Positions 1 through 9,135 are shown, numbered from the stretch's first letter. The stretch is 64,000 nt of DNA from Mycobacterium saskatchewanense (GCF_010729105.1 NZ_AP022573.1:2728001-2792000); one strand, 5' to 3'. Translations and numbers: made by a program. The notes: a model not told the origin generated them from the sequence alone.

Positions 1-43
1 CGCCTCGCTGGCGAAGATCAAAGCCGCTGCCGAGAGCGGCTAG
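1..43 (+). CDS. C-terminal end of an unidentified plus-strand gene (partial)
   Basis: An open frame enters from the left edge and ends with TAG at 41-43. The last residues read ASLAKIKAAAESG. The stop overlaps the stop of the convergent DUF3027 gene by two bases. Too little is visible to name a family; it could also be chance open frame. Confidence 0.3.
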   Translation, partial: ASLAKIKAAAESG

Positions 44-990
44 TCTCCCGGCTCGGTCAGCTCTGTCGGGTCAGCCGGCTCGGATTCGCTCGCCTCTGCC
101 GGAAGCGCGGTCGCCTCGGGTTGCGCCTCTGCCGCCGGCTCCGGCTCCGGCTCCCGCTCGGCTGCGGCAAGCTCCGGCTCGGCTGCGGCGAGCTCCGGCT
201 CGGCCGGTCCGGGCGGAGATTCCACGACGTCCAGTACGCCGTCGTCGAAGGGCTGGTATGCGGGCGAGCCCGTTCCCGCCGGGGCCGGGGTGTCGGAATG
301 CGCGCCACAGCCGTACAGCTTGTCGACGATATGCCCGTCGGCGGACAGTTCGTTGCCACAGACGCCGAACATCACGCCGAGCGATCCCGCCAACGGCAGG
401 AAGAAACCGCAGTCGCGGCACACGCGCTTGGTCGAGCGGGCCATCGGCGAGTCCGGACCGTAGTCCCCGGTGTGCCAGCGTTCGGCGGCCTCGGAGCGAC
501 CCAAGGCGCTCATCACCCAGCGCCGCCCCAGACCGACCTCGGCGGCGGTCTCGTCGACCTGCGGGTCACCACTGTCGGCGTAGCCCGGCACCAACCGCGG
601 ATCGTCGGCGGCCGGCGCCAGCAGGTCGCCGGGGCTCAGGTCACCGGGCCGGACCCGCTCGTCCCATGGCACCCAGTCGGGAGCGAGCAGCGCCGTCGGC
701 CCCGGGATCAGCACCACTTCGCTGATCGTGGCGTGGTCGGCACCCGGATAGGCGGCGACGACGACGGCCCATTGCCACCCCTGGTAGCCGGACAGATGCG
801 CGAGGAAGCGGTGGGTGGCGGCGGTCGGATCCTCGTAACTGACGCCCAGATAGTCACCGACCGAGTCCGGGCCGCTGAACTCCACCACGGCGGCCCTGGC
901 CTGGTCGACCGCACCGGTGAGCACCGCCGCCAACCCGTCTGGCCACTCGGCCACGGTCGCCACGGCGGAATCCCCATTGGGTCCGGTCAC
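40..990 (-). CDS. DUF3027-family protein
   Basis: The product is about 316 residues and matches the actinobacterial DUF3027 family as I recognise it; by gene order it corresponds to M. tuberculosis Rv0877. Near residue 189 a CxxC pair (CRDCGFF) is followed by GVCGNE, then YGCGAH, which looks like a zinc-binding site. After about residue 245 the chain becomes a low-complexity Glu/Pro/Ala tail containing two 7-residue repeats. I chose the GTG at 990 because an AGAGGGGA ribosome-binding site lies 6 bases upstream; a TTG at 1008 is possible. It is transcribed divergently from the MFS gene. Function is unknown. Confidence 0.75.
   Translation of the reverse strand: MTGPNGDSAVATVAEWPDGLAAVLTGAVDQARAAVVEFSGPDSVGDYLGVSYEDPTAATHRFLAHLSGYQGWQWAVVVAAYPGADHATISEVVLIPGPTALLAPDWVPWDERVRPGDLSPGDLLAPAADDPRLVPGYADSGDPQVDETAAEVGLGRRWVMSALGRSEAAERWHTGDYGPDSPMARSTKRVCRDCGFFLPLAGSLGVMFGVCGNELSADGHIVDKLYGCGAHSDTPAPAGTGSPAYQPFDDGVLDVVESPPGPAEPELAAAEPELAAAEREPEPEPAAEAQPEATALPAEASESEPADPTELTEPGD
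160..201. repeat. 21-bp tandem repeat (two copies) in the DUF3027 tail
   Basis: Two adjacent 21-bp units at 160-180 and 181-201 differ at one base and encode the repeated AEPELAA heptapeptide. The unit length is a multiple of three, so copy-number change would keep the frame. Confidence 0.7.
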
Positions 991-1176
991 GCTGTCCCCT
1001 CTCTGCAATGCGCCTCCATACTAGGTCGGCGAGCCACACCCGCTTACCTGCAGACGCATCGACTCCGCATGGTAGAGAATTGGTGGGTGTCTGGGCGGCG
1101 TCGTGACGATGCGGGGCGGGTTGCCTCCAATCCGGGCGGCCGGGCCCGCAGCGGGTCCGCCACCCAACACCCCGGC

Positions 1177-2787
1177 ATGGCCAATTACCCGGCCGGCGAT
1201 CCGGACGGCGCCGACTATCGGCGAACGCGTCGCCCGCAGCCGATGCCGAGCGCCAATCGTTATCTTCCGCCTCTGGGCCAGCAGGCGGAACACGGCAGCA
1301 GAAGTCATAACAGCACGCCCCCGCGAGGCCAGAGCCCCGGCGAGCGGATCACGGTCACCCGTGCCGCAGCGCAGCGGAGTCGCGAAATGGGTTCGCGGAT
1401 GTACTCGATGGTCCAGCGCGCCGCCACCGCCGACGGCGCCGACAAGTCGGGTCTGACGGCCCTGACGTGGCCGGTGGTCGCGAACTTTGCGGTGGACGCC
1501 GCGATGGCGGTCGCGCTGGCCAACACGCTGTTCTTCGCCGCGGCGACCGGCGAGAGCAAAGGCCGGGTGGCGCTGTACCTGTTGATCACAATCGCGCCGT
1601 TCGCGGTGATCGCCCCACTCATCGGACCGGCGCTGGACCGACTGCAACACGGACGACGCGTCGCGCTGGCCGCGTCGTTCGCGCTGCGCACCGCGTTGGC
1701 CTTGGTGCTGATCATGAACTACGACGGCGCCTCCGGCAGCTATCCCTCGTGGGTGCTGTATCCGTGCGCGCTGGCCATGATGGTGTTTTCGAAGTCGTTC
1801 AGTGTCCTGCGCAGCGCCGTGACCCCCCGGGTGATGCCGCCCACGATCGACCTGGTGCGGGTCAACTCCCGGCTGACCGTCTTCGGGCTGCTGGGCGGCA
1901 CGATCGCCGGGGGCGCCGTCGCAGCCGGCGTCGAGTTCGCCTGCACGCACCTGTTCAAGCTGCCCGGCGCCTTGTTCGTCGTCATCGCGGTCACGGTCGC
2001 CGGCGCCCTGCTGTCGATGCGGATTCCGCGTTGGGTGGAGGTCACCGCGGGCGAGGTGCCCGCCACCCTGAGCTATCGTCGCGACAGCGACGAGCCTCGG
2101 CGAAGGTGGCCGGAAGAGGTGAAGAAGGTCGGCGGCACACTTCGACAACCGTTGGGGCGCAACATCATCACCGCGCTGTGGGGCAATTGCACCATCAAGG
2201 TGATGGTGGGATTCCTCTTCTTGTACCCCGCGTTCGTTGCGAAGGCGCATCAGGCCAACGGCTGGGTTCAGTTGGGCATGCTCGGCATGATCGGCGCCGC
2301 GGCCGGGATCGGGAACTTCGCCGGCAACTTTGCCAGCGCCCGCCTGAAACTTGGCCGACCCGCCGTGCTGGTGGTGCGCTGTACGGTGGCCGTGAGCGCG
2401 GTCGCGCTGGCCGGCGCGGTAGCGGGCACGCTGATGGTGGTGGTGATCGCCACCCTCGTCACGTCGGGGTCCAGCGCGATCGCCAAAGCATCACTCGACG
2501 CCTCGCTGCAGAACGATCTGCCCGAGGAATCGCGCGCGTCCGGGTTCGGGCGCTCCGAGTCGACGCTGCAGCTGGCTTGGGTACTGGGCGGAGCGCTGGG
2601 CGTCATGGTTTACACCGAATGGTGGATCGGCTTCACCGCGGTCACCGCCCTGCTCATCCTGGGACTGGCCCAGACGCTGGTCAGCTTCCGCGGCAATTCG
2701 TTGATCCCGGGCCTCGGCGGTAATCGGCCCGTCATGGTCGAACAAGAGGGCATGCGCCGCGGGAATCCGGCGGTGGTGCCGGAGTGA
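1177..2787 (+). CDS. MFS transporter (Rv0876c-like)
   Basis: An integral membrane protein of about 536 residues. The first 90 or so residues are hydrophilic and rich in Arg, Pro and Ser. After them come many hydrophobic segments with the Gly/Ala-rich spacing of major facilitator transporters, including the loop GPALDRLQHGRR between early helices. The open frame continues far upstream, but the ATG at 1177 (MANYPAGDP) gives the length I remember for the M. tuberculosis neighbour. No clear Shine-Dalgarno precedes it, so the start is uncertain. The stop overlaps the GTG of the next gene (GTGA), so the two are translationally coupled. Substrate is unknown. Confidence 0.8.
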   Translation: MANYPAGDPDGADYRRTRRPQPMPSANRYLPPLGQQAEHGSRSHNSTPPRGQSPGERITVTRAAAQRSREMGSRMYSMVQRAATADGADKSGLTALTWPVVANFAVDAAMAVALANTLFFAAATGESKGRVALYLLITIAPFAVIAPLIGPALDRLQHGRRVALAASFALRTALALVLIMNYDGASGSYPSWVLYPCALAMMVFSKSFSVLRSAVTPRVMPPTIDLVRVNSRLTVFGLLGGTIAGGAVAAGVEFACTHLFKLPGALFVVIAVTVAGALLSMRIPRWVEVTAGEVPATLSYRRDSDEPRRRWPEEVKKVGGTLRQPLGRNIITALWGNCTIKVMVGFLFLYPAFVAKAHQANGWVQLGMLGMIGAAAGIGNFAGNFASARLKLGRPAVLVVRCTVAVSAVALAGAVAGTLMVVVIATLVTSGSSAIAKASLDASLQNDLPEESRASGFGRSESTLQLAWVLGGALGVMVYTEWWIGFTAVTALLILGLAQTLVSFRGNSLIPGLGGNRPVMVEQEGMRRGNPAVVPE

Positions 2788-3284
2788 AACCCGCAAAGAA
2801 GCGGGGCGTTGCAGTGCTGCTCGCCGCCGTCTTGGCACTGGCATGCGTCGGGGTCGGTATCGGCACGTGGCTGCTCGTCCGCCCCTCCGGGCCGCAACGA
2901 CCTGAGATCAGCGCGTATTCACACGGCCACCTGACCCGCGTGGGGCCGTATACGTACTGCAACGTGCTCAACCTCGACGACTGTCAGACGCCGCAGACCC
3001 AGGGCGAGTTGCGGGTCAGCGACCGCTACCCCGTCCAACTGTCGGTCCCCGACGCGATCTACCGGGCGCCCTGGCGACTGCTGGAAGTATATGAAGACCC
3101 CGCGAACACCACCGCCCAGATGTTTCGGCCGAACACTCGGCTCGCCGTCACTATCGCCCCGGCCGACCCGCAGCGCGGGCGGCTGACCGGGATAGTCGTG
3201 CAGTTGCTGACGCTGGTCGTGGACCCTTCGGGGGAGCTCCGCGAGGCGCCGCACGCCGAATGGTCTGTACGCCTTATCTATTAG
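2784..3284 (+). CDS. DUF2771-like exported/membrane-anchored protein (Rv0875c-like)
   Basis: A 166-residue protein starting at GTG 2784 inside the stop of the MFS gene. Residues 8-29 form one strongly hydrophobic segment after a Lys/Arg-rich start, so it is a signal anchor or uncleaved signal; no lipobox is evident. The exported part carries a Cys pair (TYCNVLNLDDC) and ends in a beta-rich SVRLIY. Position and length match M. tuberculosis Rv0875c, which I place in the DUF2771 family. Coupling to the MFS gene suggests the two act together; role unknown. Confidence 0.75.
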   Translation: MKPAKKRGVAVLLAAVLALACVGVGIGTWLLVRPSGPQRPEISAYSHGHLTRVGPYTYCNVLNLDDCQTPQTQGELRVSDRYPVQLSVPDAIYRAPWRLLEVYEDPANTTAQMFRPNTRLAVTIAPADPQRGRLTGIVVQLLTLVVDPSGELREAPHAEWSVRLIY

Positions 3285-3365
3285 CTCTCTCTGCGCGGCG
3301 TGCGCCCACCCAATCGCCGAGCGTGCACCCGCCCGCCCGCCCGGCCCATCGCCCACCGCCGTATC

Positions 3366-3426
3366 GCCGAGCGTCGACTTGTTGCGGCCAAAACCCCCAC
3401 TTCCGCACAACAACTCGACGTTCGGC
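3366..3426. repeat. Intergenic palindromic repeat, copy 1
   Basis: The left arm GCCGAGCGTCGACTTGTTG (3366-3384) pairs with the right arm CAACAACTCGACGTTCGGC (3408-3426) at 17 of 19 positions, around a 23-bp loop starting CGGCCAAAA. The same arms and loop core recur at 4331 and 5421. It lies in the 176-bp gap before the DUF559 gene. Confidence 0.75.
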
Positions 3427-3460
3427 GGAACGTGTCGGTGCTCCTTGGCACCGTGTCGCC

Positions 3461-4327
3461 ATGGAAATCACCGACTGGCCATTCAGAGGCACCGACGCGC
3501 TGGCAGCTGGAGTCGTAACTCGGCATCGGCTGCGTACTGATTACGAGATGATCCATCGCAATGTCTATATCCGGCGGGATCAGAAGTTGACGCCGGTGAC
3601 CCGAGCGGTGGCCGCGTGGCTGTGGTCCGGGCGGACCGCCACCCTCGCTGGCCTTTCCGCGGCGGCGCTCCAGCGCACGCCATGGATCGATGACTGGCTG
3701 CCGGCAGAAATCAACCGACACAGCCGCGACAAAGCCCGTGGCATCATCCTGCACAGCGATACCCTCGACGAGGACGAAATCTGTTTGCGTGACGGCATGT
3801 TCATGACGAATCCGGCGCGCACCGCCTTTGATCTGGGTCGGCGCAGGGGCTTGATATCGGCGGTCGCTCGCCTTGACGCGTTGGTGCGCGCGACCGAGGT
3901 GAAAGTCGCCGATGTGGAAGTGCTCATCGATCGCCACCGGGGTGCGCGCGGATTGGTTCAATTACGGCGGGTATTGCAGCTCGCCGATGGTGGGGCCGAG
4001 TCGCCGTGCGAGACGAAGACCCGCCTGGCCCTCGTCCGCGGCGGACTGCCACGACCCCGGACACAGATCACGGTGCTCAACGACTGGGGGGTGGTGTTGG
4101 CGCGCATCGATATGGGATGGGAGGAATGGCTTGTCGGCATTGAATTCGACGGTGCACAGCATTGGACCGATCCCACGCAGCGAACCTGGGACATCGATCG
4201 GCTGGCCGAACTCGAGGCGCGCGGCTGGACGGTCGTCCGAGTGAGCGCCGACATGCTGCGCTACCGCCCCCAGGTCATCGTCGAGCGAGCGCGTCGGGCG
4301 TTGCTCGCTAAAGGCTATCGACTGTGA
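3461..4327 (+). CDS. AbiEi-like / DUF559 domain protein
   Basis: A 288-residue protein. The N-terminal half has the winged-helix look of AbiEi-type antitoxin domains (GVVTRHRLRTDYEMIHRNVYIRR). The C-terminal third resembles DUF559/Vsr-like endonuclease folds: an acidic residue in ARIDMG, then VGIEFDGAQHW, then a RVSADML end. I recognise this architecture as a large paralogous mycobacterial family of unknown function. The start is the ATG at 3461; the frame is open upstream, but there it runs through the palindromic repeat. No cognate toxin gene is adjacent. Palindromic repeats lie on both sides, and this gene and the next replace the genes I remember between the Rv0875c and cspB orthologues in M. 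tuberculosis. Confidence 0.75.
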   Translation: MEITDWPFRGTDALAAGVVTRHRLRTDYEMIHRNVYIRRDQKLTPVTRAVAAWLWSGRTATLAGLSAAALQRTPWIDDWLPAEINRHSRDKARGIILHSDTLDEDEICLRDGMFMTNPARTAFDLGRRRGLISAVARLDALVRATEVKVADVEVLIDRHRGARGLVQLRRVLQLADGGAESPCETKTRLALVRGGLPRPRTQITVLNDWGVVLARIDMGWEEWLVGIEFDGAQHWTDPTQRTWDIDRLAELEARGWTVVRVSADMLRYRPQVIVERARRALLAKGYRL

Positions 4328-4330
4328 CCT

Positions 4331-4393
4331 GCCGAACGTCGGGCTCTTGCGGCCAAATGCCCGGGGTGCCGCGCAGCAACTGGACTTTGGACA
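4331..4393. repeat. Intergenic palindromic repeat, copy 2
   Basis: Begins 3 bp after the stop of the DUF559 gene. The left arm starts GCCGAACGTCG and the loop contains CGGCCAAATGCCC; the right arm is degenerate. It sits between two converging genes and could act as a terminator. Confidence 0.6.
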
Positions 4394-4399
4394 TCCCAC

Positions 4400-5404
4400 C
4401 TACGCGCCGTGGCCCGCCTGGACCCGCTCACCGTCGATCGGCGGACCGGGAGGAGTTCCGTCGCCGAAAGGTTTGCCCCCCAACGCTTCTCGGCCATGCG
4501 GGGTCAGCCAGTTCGCGAGTTCGGGCCCCTTGGGTACAATCCCGGTGGGGTTGATGTCGGCGTGGACGATGTAGTAGTGCTGCTTGATCTGGACGAAGTC
4601 GACGGTATCGCCAAAACCTGGCGTCTGGAATAGGTCTCGAGCATATGCCCACAGCACCGGCATCTCGCTCAGCTTGCTTCGGTTGCACTTGAAGTGGCCG
4701 TGATAGACCGGGTCGAACCGCGCCAACGTTGTGAACAGTCGCACGTCCGCCTCGGTGATGGTGTCTCCCACCAGATATCGCTGGTTTGCCAAGCGGTCGC
4801 TGACCCAGTCCAGCGCGGTGAACAACCGGTCGTAGGCCGCCTCGTAAGCTTCTTGTGAGCCGGCGAAGCCGCAGCGGTAGACGCCGTTGTTGATCTCGGT
4901 GTAGACCCGCTTGTTGACCTCGTCGATCTCGGCCCGCAGCGGCTCGGGGTAAAGCCGAGGCGCGCCGTCGCGATGATAGGCGGTCCACTCGGTGGAGAAG
5001 TCCAAGGTCATCTGAGCGAAATCGTTGGTGGCGACGGCGCCGGTCGGGATGTCGACCAAGGCCGGGACGGTGATGCCCTTGGGGTAGTCGGGGAAGCGCT
5101 TGAAGTAAGCGTCCTGCAGTCGCGGGATCTTCAGCACCGGGTCCACGCCGCCGGGATCGAGATCAAACGTCCAACTGCGCTGGTCGTGGGTGGGACCGCA
5201 AAACCCAATGGAGAGAACGCCTTCCAGGCCCAGCAACCGTCGCACGATGATCGCTCGGTTTGCCCACGGGCAGGCACGGGCGACGACCAGCCGATACCTG
5301 CCGGGCTCGACCGGGTACCCGTCGCGCCCGTCGGCGGTGACCCGTGTGGCGATGTAGTTGGTGTCGCGGGTGAACTCGCCCGCCGGTGCGATGTAGCCGG
5401 ACAT
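4400..5404 (-). CDS. Glutathionyl-hydroquinone reductase-like GST (Xi/Omega class)
   Basis: A 334-residue cytosolic protein of the YqjG/ECM4 type, which reduces glutathionylated (in actinobacteria probably mycothiol- or other thiol-linked) hydroquinones. The thioredoxin-like half carries the catalytic motif ACPWANRA near residue 49, followed by GPTHDQRSWTF and a cis-Pro segment TVPALVD. The helical C-terminal half has VGDTITEADVRLFTTLARFDPVYHGHFKCN, split here as VGDTITEADVRL and DPVYHGHFKCN, both typical of the family. I chose ATG 5404 with an AAGGGACGGGGAC leader. The frame continues to 5536 only through duplicated repeat DNA, so I reject the longer start. Confidence 0.85.
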   Translation of the reverse strand: MSGYIAPAGEFTRDTNYIATRVTADGRDGYPVEPGRYRLVVARACPWANRAIIVRRLLGLEGVLSIGFCGPTHDQRSWTFDLDPGGVDPVLKIPRLQDAYFKRFPDYPKGITVPALVDIPTGAVATNDFAQMTLDFSTEWTAYHRDGAPRLYPEPLRAEIDEVNKRVYTEINNGVYRCGFAGSQEAYEAAYDRLFTALDWVSDRLANQRYLVGDTITEADVRLFTTLARFDPVYHGHFKCNRSKLSEMPVLWAYARDLFQTPGFGDTVDFVQIKQHYYIVHADINPTGIVPKGPELANWLTPHGREALGGKPFGDGTPPGPPIDGERVQAGHGA

Positions 5405-5420
5405 CTGTCCCCGTCCCTTC

Positions 5421-5532
5421 TCCAACGTCGACTTGATGCTGCCAAAATGCCCGACAAAGCCCAACAAGTCGACGTTCGGCCGCGCGAGAGGCAAGTCGAC
5501 GTTCGGCCGCGCGAGAGGCAAGCGACGTTCGG
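5421..5532. repeat. Palindromic repeat, copy 3, with tandem 27-bp extension
   Basis: The arms at 5421-5438 (starting TCCAACGTCGACTTG) and 5462-5480 (CAACAAGTCGACGTTCGGC) flank a loop containing TGCCAAAATGCCC, matching copies 1 and 2. The right arm is then repeated as a 27-bp unit (AAGTCGACGTTCGGCCGCG start) once in full and once in part up to 5532. It begins 17 bp upstream of the GST start. Confidence 0.7.
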
Positions 5533-5557
5533 TCACCGAGGTGCCGAGGTGGCCTGG

Positions 5558-5968
5558 CTAGGCGTCCAACTCTCGCGCCACCGCCTTGACCACCTCGGAT
5601 ACCCGCCGAGCGGTCTTGCGGTCCGGGTAGCGGCCCTTGCGCAACTCGGGCTGCACCACGCTCTCCAAGAGTGTGATCATGTCCTCGACCATGCCGTGCA
5701 ACTCGTCCGGGCTGTGCTTGTGCTCGGCAGGAGATGTCTCGCGACGCGTCTTCGTGAGGCTGGGCGGCGGCTCGATCAGCTTGAGGCTCAACGCTTGCGG
5801 ACCACGCCGACCGGAAGCGATGCCGAACTCGACCCGCTGGCCAGCTTTGAGCCCCTCGACCCCGGCGGGCAACGCCGACGACCGGACGTAGACGTCCTCG
5901 CCGTCCTCCTGCGACAGGAAGCCAAACCCCTTGTCGGCGTCATACCACTTAACCTTGCCGGTCGGCAC
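5558..5968 (-). CDS. cspB: Cold-shock domain protein CspB
   Basis: A 136-residue protein with an N-terminal cold-shock domain (residues 1-65) that binds single-stranded RNA/DNA. RNP1 appears as KGFGFL and RNP2 as VYVRSSAL. After the domain comes an extension of about 70 residues ending in a helix ([17 protein letters not shown]) found in mycobacterial CspB. The GTG at 5968 gives [10 protein letters not shown], the standard start of the family and almost exactly the length I recall for M. tuberculosis CspB. The 164-bp gap upstream holds the divergent promoters of this gene and yccF; I see no clear operator. Confidence 0.88.
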   Translation of the reverse strand: MPTGKVKWYDADKGFGFLSQEDGEDVYVRSSALPAGVEGLKAGQRVEFGIASGRRGPQALSLKLIEPPPSLTKTRRETSPAEHKHSPDELHGMVEDMITLLESVVQPELRKGRYPDRKTARRVSEVVKAVARELDA

Positions 5969-6132
5969 TGGTCTCACCCGCTTGTCTGATGGATCACTAG
6001 CATGGACAACACAAGAGGCGCCCCGCCTGCGCAGGACGCCGAGTTGAATTCTGATCCTACTCGGATGCCCGCCCGGCGAGCACCCCCTTATAGGCGTCAC
6101 TCGGTAGGCTGGCACTACCGCTGGAGGAGATT

Positions 6133-6537
6133 ATGCGCCTGGTCCTGAACGTCATCTGGCTCGTGTTCGGCGGCCTCTGGATGGCCGTCGGTTACCTGGT
6201 GGCGGCTCTTGTCAGCTTCCTCCTGATTGTCACGATCCCGTTTGGCTTTGCGTCGCTGCGGATCGCCTCCTACGCGTTGTGGCCGTTCGGCCGCACCATC
6301 GTCGACAAGCCCACCTCGGGGACCGGCGCGCTGGTCGGGAACGTCATCTGGGTGCTGCTCTTCGGCATCTGGCTGGCGATCGGCCATCTGGTGAGTGCGG
6401 CGGCCATGGCCGTCACCATCGTCGGCATCCCGCTGGCGCTGGCCAACCTCAAGCTGATCCCGGTGTCGCTGATGCCGCTGGGCAAGCGGATCGTCCCCGT
6501 CGGCTCGCCGACCCACCTCAACCCGGTGCCCGCATGA
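6133..6537 (+). CDS. YccF-domain membrane protein (Rv0870c-like)
   Basis: A 134-residue membrane protein made of two homologous YccF units. Each has a hydrophobic helix followed by a VTIPFGFASLRIA or VTIVGIPLALANLK block and a conserved G-x-x-I turn. RBS GGAGGAGA ends 4 bp before the ATG. The stop overlaps the start of moaA2 (ATGA), so the gene is translationally coupled to cofactor synthesis. Function unknown. Confidence 0.85.
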   Translation: MRLVLNVIWLVFGGLWMAVGYLVAALVSFLLIVTIPFGFASLRIASYALWPFGRTIVDKPTSGTGALVGNVIWVLLFGIWLAIGHLVSAAAMAVTIVGIPLALANLKLIPVSLMPLGKRIVPVGSPTHLNPVPA

Positions 6538-7622
6538 CGCTCACCGCGCTGGGCCTCCCGACGGTGCCGGGCCGCCTCAACGGCGCCGCCTCCCAATCCA
6601 CCCACAATGCGCCGGCCGCCGGCCCGCTGGTCGACGGCTATGGACGGGTGGCCACCGACCTGAGGGTGTCGCTGACCGATCGCTGCAACCTGCGCTGCAA
6701 CTACTGCATGCCGGCCGAAGGACTGGACTGGTTGCCGCGCGAGCAACTCCTGCGGCCCGACGAGCTGGCCCGGCTGATGGAAATCGCCGTCACCCGCCTG
6801 GGCGTCACCAGCGTGCGGTTCACCGGCGGCGAGCCACTGCTCTCCCGTCACCTCGAGGAGGTGGTCGCGGCGGCCGCGTCGCTGCGGCCCCGCCCGGAGA
6901 TCTCGCTGACCACCAACGGTGTGGGACTGGCTCGCCGCGCGGAGGCGCTTGCCCAGGCCGGGCTGAACCGGGTCAATGTGTCGATGGATAGCGTGGACCG
7001 AAACCACTTCGCGGCGATCACCCGCCGGGACCGCCTCGATGACGTGCTCGCCGGCTTGGCCGCCGCCGCGGCGGCGGGCCTTACACCAGTCAAGGTGAAT
7101 GCCGTGCTGGACCCCGCAACCGGGAGCGAGGATGTGGTTGGTCTGGTGCGGTTCTGCCTCGACCGCGGTTACCAGTTGCGAGTCATCGAGCAGATGCCGT
7201 TGGACGCGGGACATCGGTGGCGCCGCGACGCGGCGCTCAGCGCGGACGACGTGCTCGCGGCGCTGCGCCCGCATTTCCGGCTGCGCCCGGATCCCGCTCC
7301 CCGCGGCTCGGCTCCCGCGGAGCTGTGGCTCATCGACACCGGGCCGGACACCCCGAGCGGAAAGTTCGGCGTCATCGCCTCGGTTTCCCATGCCTTTTGT
7401 TCGACCTGTGACCGCACCAGGCTGACGGCCGACGGCCAGGTCCGCAGTTGCCTATTCTCCACGCGCGAGACGGACCTCCGCGGCTTGCTGCGGAGCGGGG
7501 CGGACGACGACGCGATCGAGGCGGCATGGCGCGCGGCGATGTGGACCAAGCCCGCCGGCCACGGTATCAACGACCCTGACTTCATCCAGCCCGACCGCCC
7601 GATGAGCGCGATCGGTGGCTAG
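6534..7622 (+). CDS. moaA2: GTP 3',8-cyclase MoaA2 (molybdenum cofactor)
   Basis: A radical-SAM enzyme of 362 residues that, with MoaC, converts GTP to cyclic pyranopterin monophosphate. The N-terminal cluster motif is CNLRCNYC (CxxxCxxC), followed by FTGGEPLL. The second [4Fe-4S] site is CSTCDRT with a further Cys in RSCLFS. The chain ends in Gly-Gly (SAIGG), the activity-critical tail of MoaA. The start ATG 6534 overlaps the yccF stop. The end overlaps moaD2 by 8 bp. The N-terminal 35 residues before VATDLRVS are unconserved-looking. Confidence 0.93.
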   Translation: MTLTALGLPTVPGRLNGAASQSTHNAPAAGPLVDGYGRVATDLRVSLTDRCNLRCNYCMPAEGLDWLPREQLLRPDELARLMEIAVTRLGVTSVRFTGGEPLLSRHLEEVVAAAASLRPRPEISLTTNGVGLARRAEALAQAGLNRVNVSMDSVDRNHFAAITRRDRLDDVLAGLAAAAAAGLTPVKVNAVLDPATGSEDVVGLVRFCLDRGYQLRVIEQMPLDAGHRWRRDAALSADDVLAALRPHFRLRPDPAPRGSAPAELWLIDTGPDTPSGKFGVIASVSHAFCSTCDRTRLTADGQVRSCLFSTRETDLRGLLRSGADDDAIEAAWRAAMWTKPAGHGINDPDFIQPDRPMSAIGG

Positions 7623-7899
7623 CCCCGTGGGTGCCGCATCCGCAAACGGGATCCAGGTGACGATCCGTTATTTCGCCGCCGCGCGCGCGGCTGCCGGAGC
7701 GGAGTCAGAGACGATGGTGCTCCGCTCGGGGACGACGGTGGCGGAGCTTGTGGAAAGACTCGCCGTGCCGGGGAGTCGCCTCGCCAAGGTGCTGAGCCGG
7801 TGTTCGTACCTGTGCGATGGGGTTGCGGTGCGCGATGAGACCGCAGTGTTACGCCCCGGCAACACGATCGATGTCTTACCCCCCTTCGCCGGGGGCTGA
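7615..7899 (+). CDS. moaD2: Molybdopterin synthase small subunit MoaD2
   Basis: A 94-residue ubiquitin-fold sulfur carrier. The domain runs from about residue 14 (VTIRYFAAARAAAG) to the C-terminal Gly-Gly (PPFAGG) that is thiocarboxylated and inserted into MoaE. GTG 7615 overlaps the moaA2 end; GTG 7627 is an alternative. A stem-like segment and the rpfA leader follow. Confidence 0.9.
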   Translation: MASPVGAASANGIQVTIRYFAAARAAAGAESETMVLRSGTTVAELVERLAVPGSRLAKVLSRCSYLCDGVAVRDETAVLRPGNTIDVLPPFAGG

Positions 7900-8009
7900 A
7901 ACTGTGAAATATCTCACGTAACGGAAAGATAACGAAGCGGACACGCTTCGATAGCGGGTGCTACTACCTGCGCAAACTCTAGGTGTTCCTGGGGTTTTCG
8001 GAGGTGGCC

Positions 8010-8063
8010 GTGAGGGAAACGCCGAGTTTCACTGAACGTGACGAGCCAGACGGAAACCGCTAG
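8010..8063 (+). CDS. Possible 17-codon upstream ORF in the rpfA leader
   Basis: A GTG at 8010 is preceded by GGAGGT about 5 bases upstream and reads MRETPSFTERDEPDGNR before TAG at 8061-8063. It lies wholly inside the hairpin that precedes the riboswitch. The good ribosome-binding site is the only support; translation is not shown. Confidence 0.3.
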   Translation: MRETPSFTERDEPDGNR

Positions 8064-8112
8064 CGTCACCGATGGCTCGCCAAGCTAAACCGGATTGGCG
8101 TTCCTCCCTCAC
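8010..8112 (+). other. Nested hairpin domain upstream of the ydaO riboswitch
   Basis: GTGAGGGAAACGCC (8010-8023) pairs with GGCGTTCCTCCCTCAC (8097-8112) with a two-base bulge. Inside it CGAGCCA (8042-8048) pairs with TGGCTCG (8073-8079). The element ends four bases before the riboswitch P1 helix and is not part of the ydaO consensus. Confidence 0.55.
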
Positions 8113-8116
8113 CTAT

Positions 8117-9113
<997 letters not shown>

Positions 9114-9135
9114 GGCCTTAGCCAAGCCAGACGCC

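Noticed and set aside
1071..1085. GAGAATTGGTGGGTG as another copy of the GAGAAT palindrome
   Set aside because: Only the left half matches and the neighbouring genes are core genes outside the catabolic set.
3461..4327. A complete AbiE toxin-antitoxin system
   Set aside because: Only the AbiEi/DUF559-like protein is present; no nucleotidyltransferase toxin gene adjoins it.
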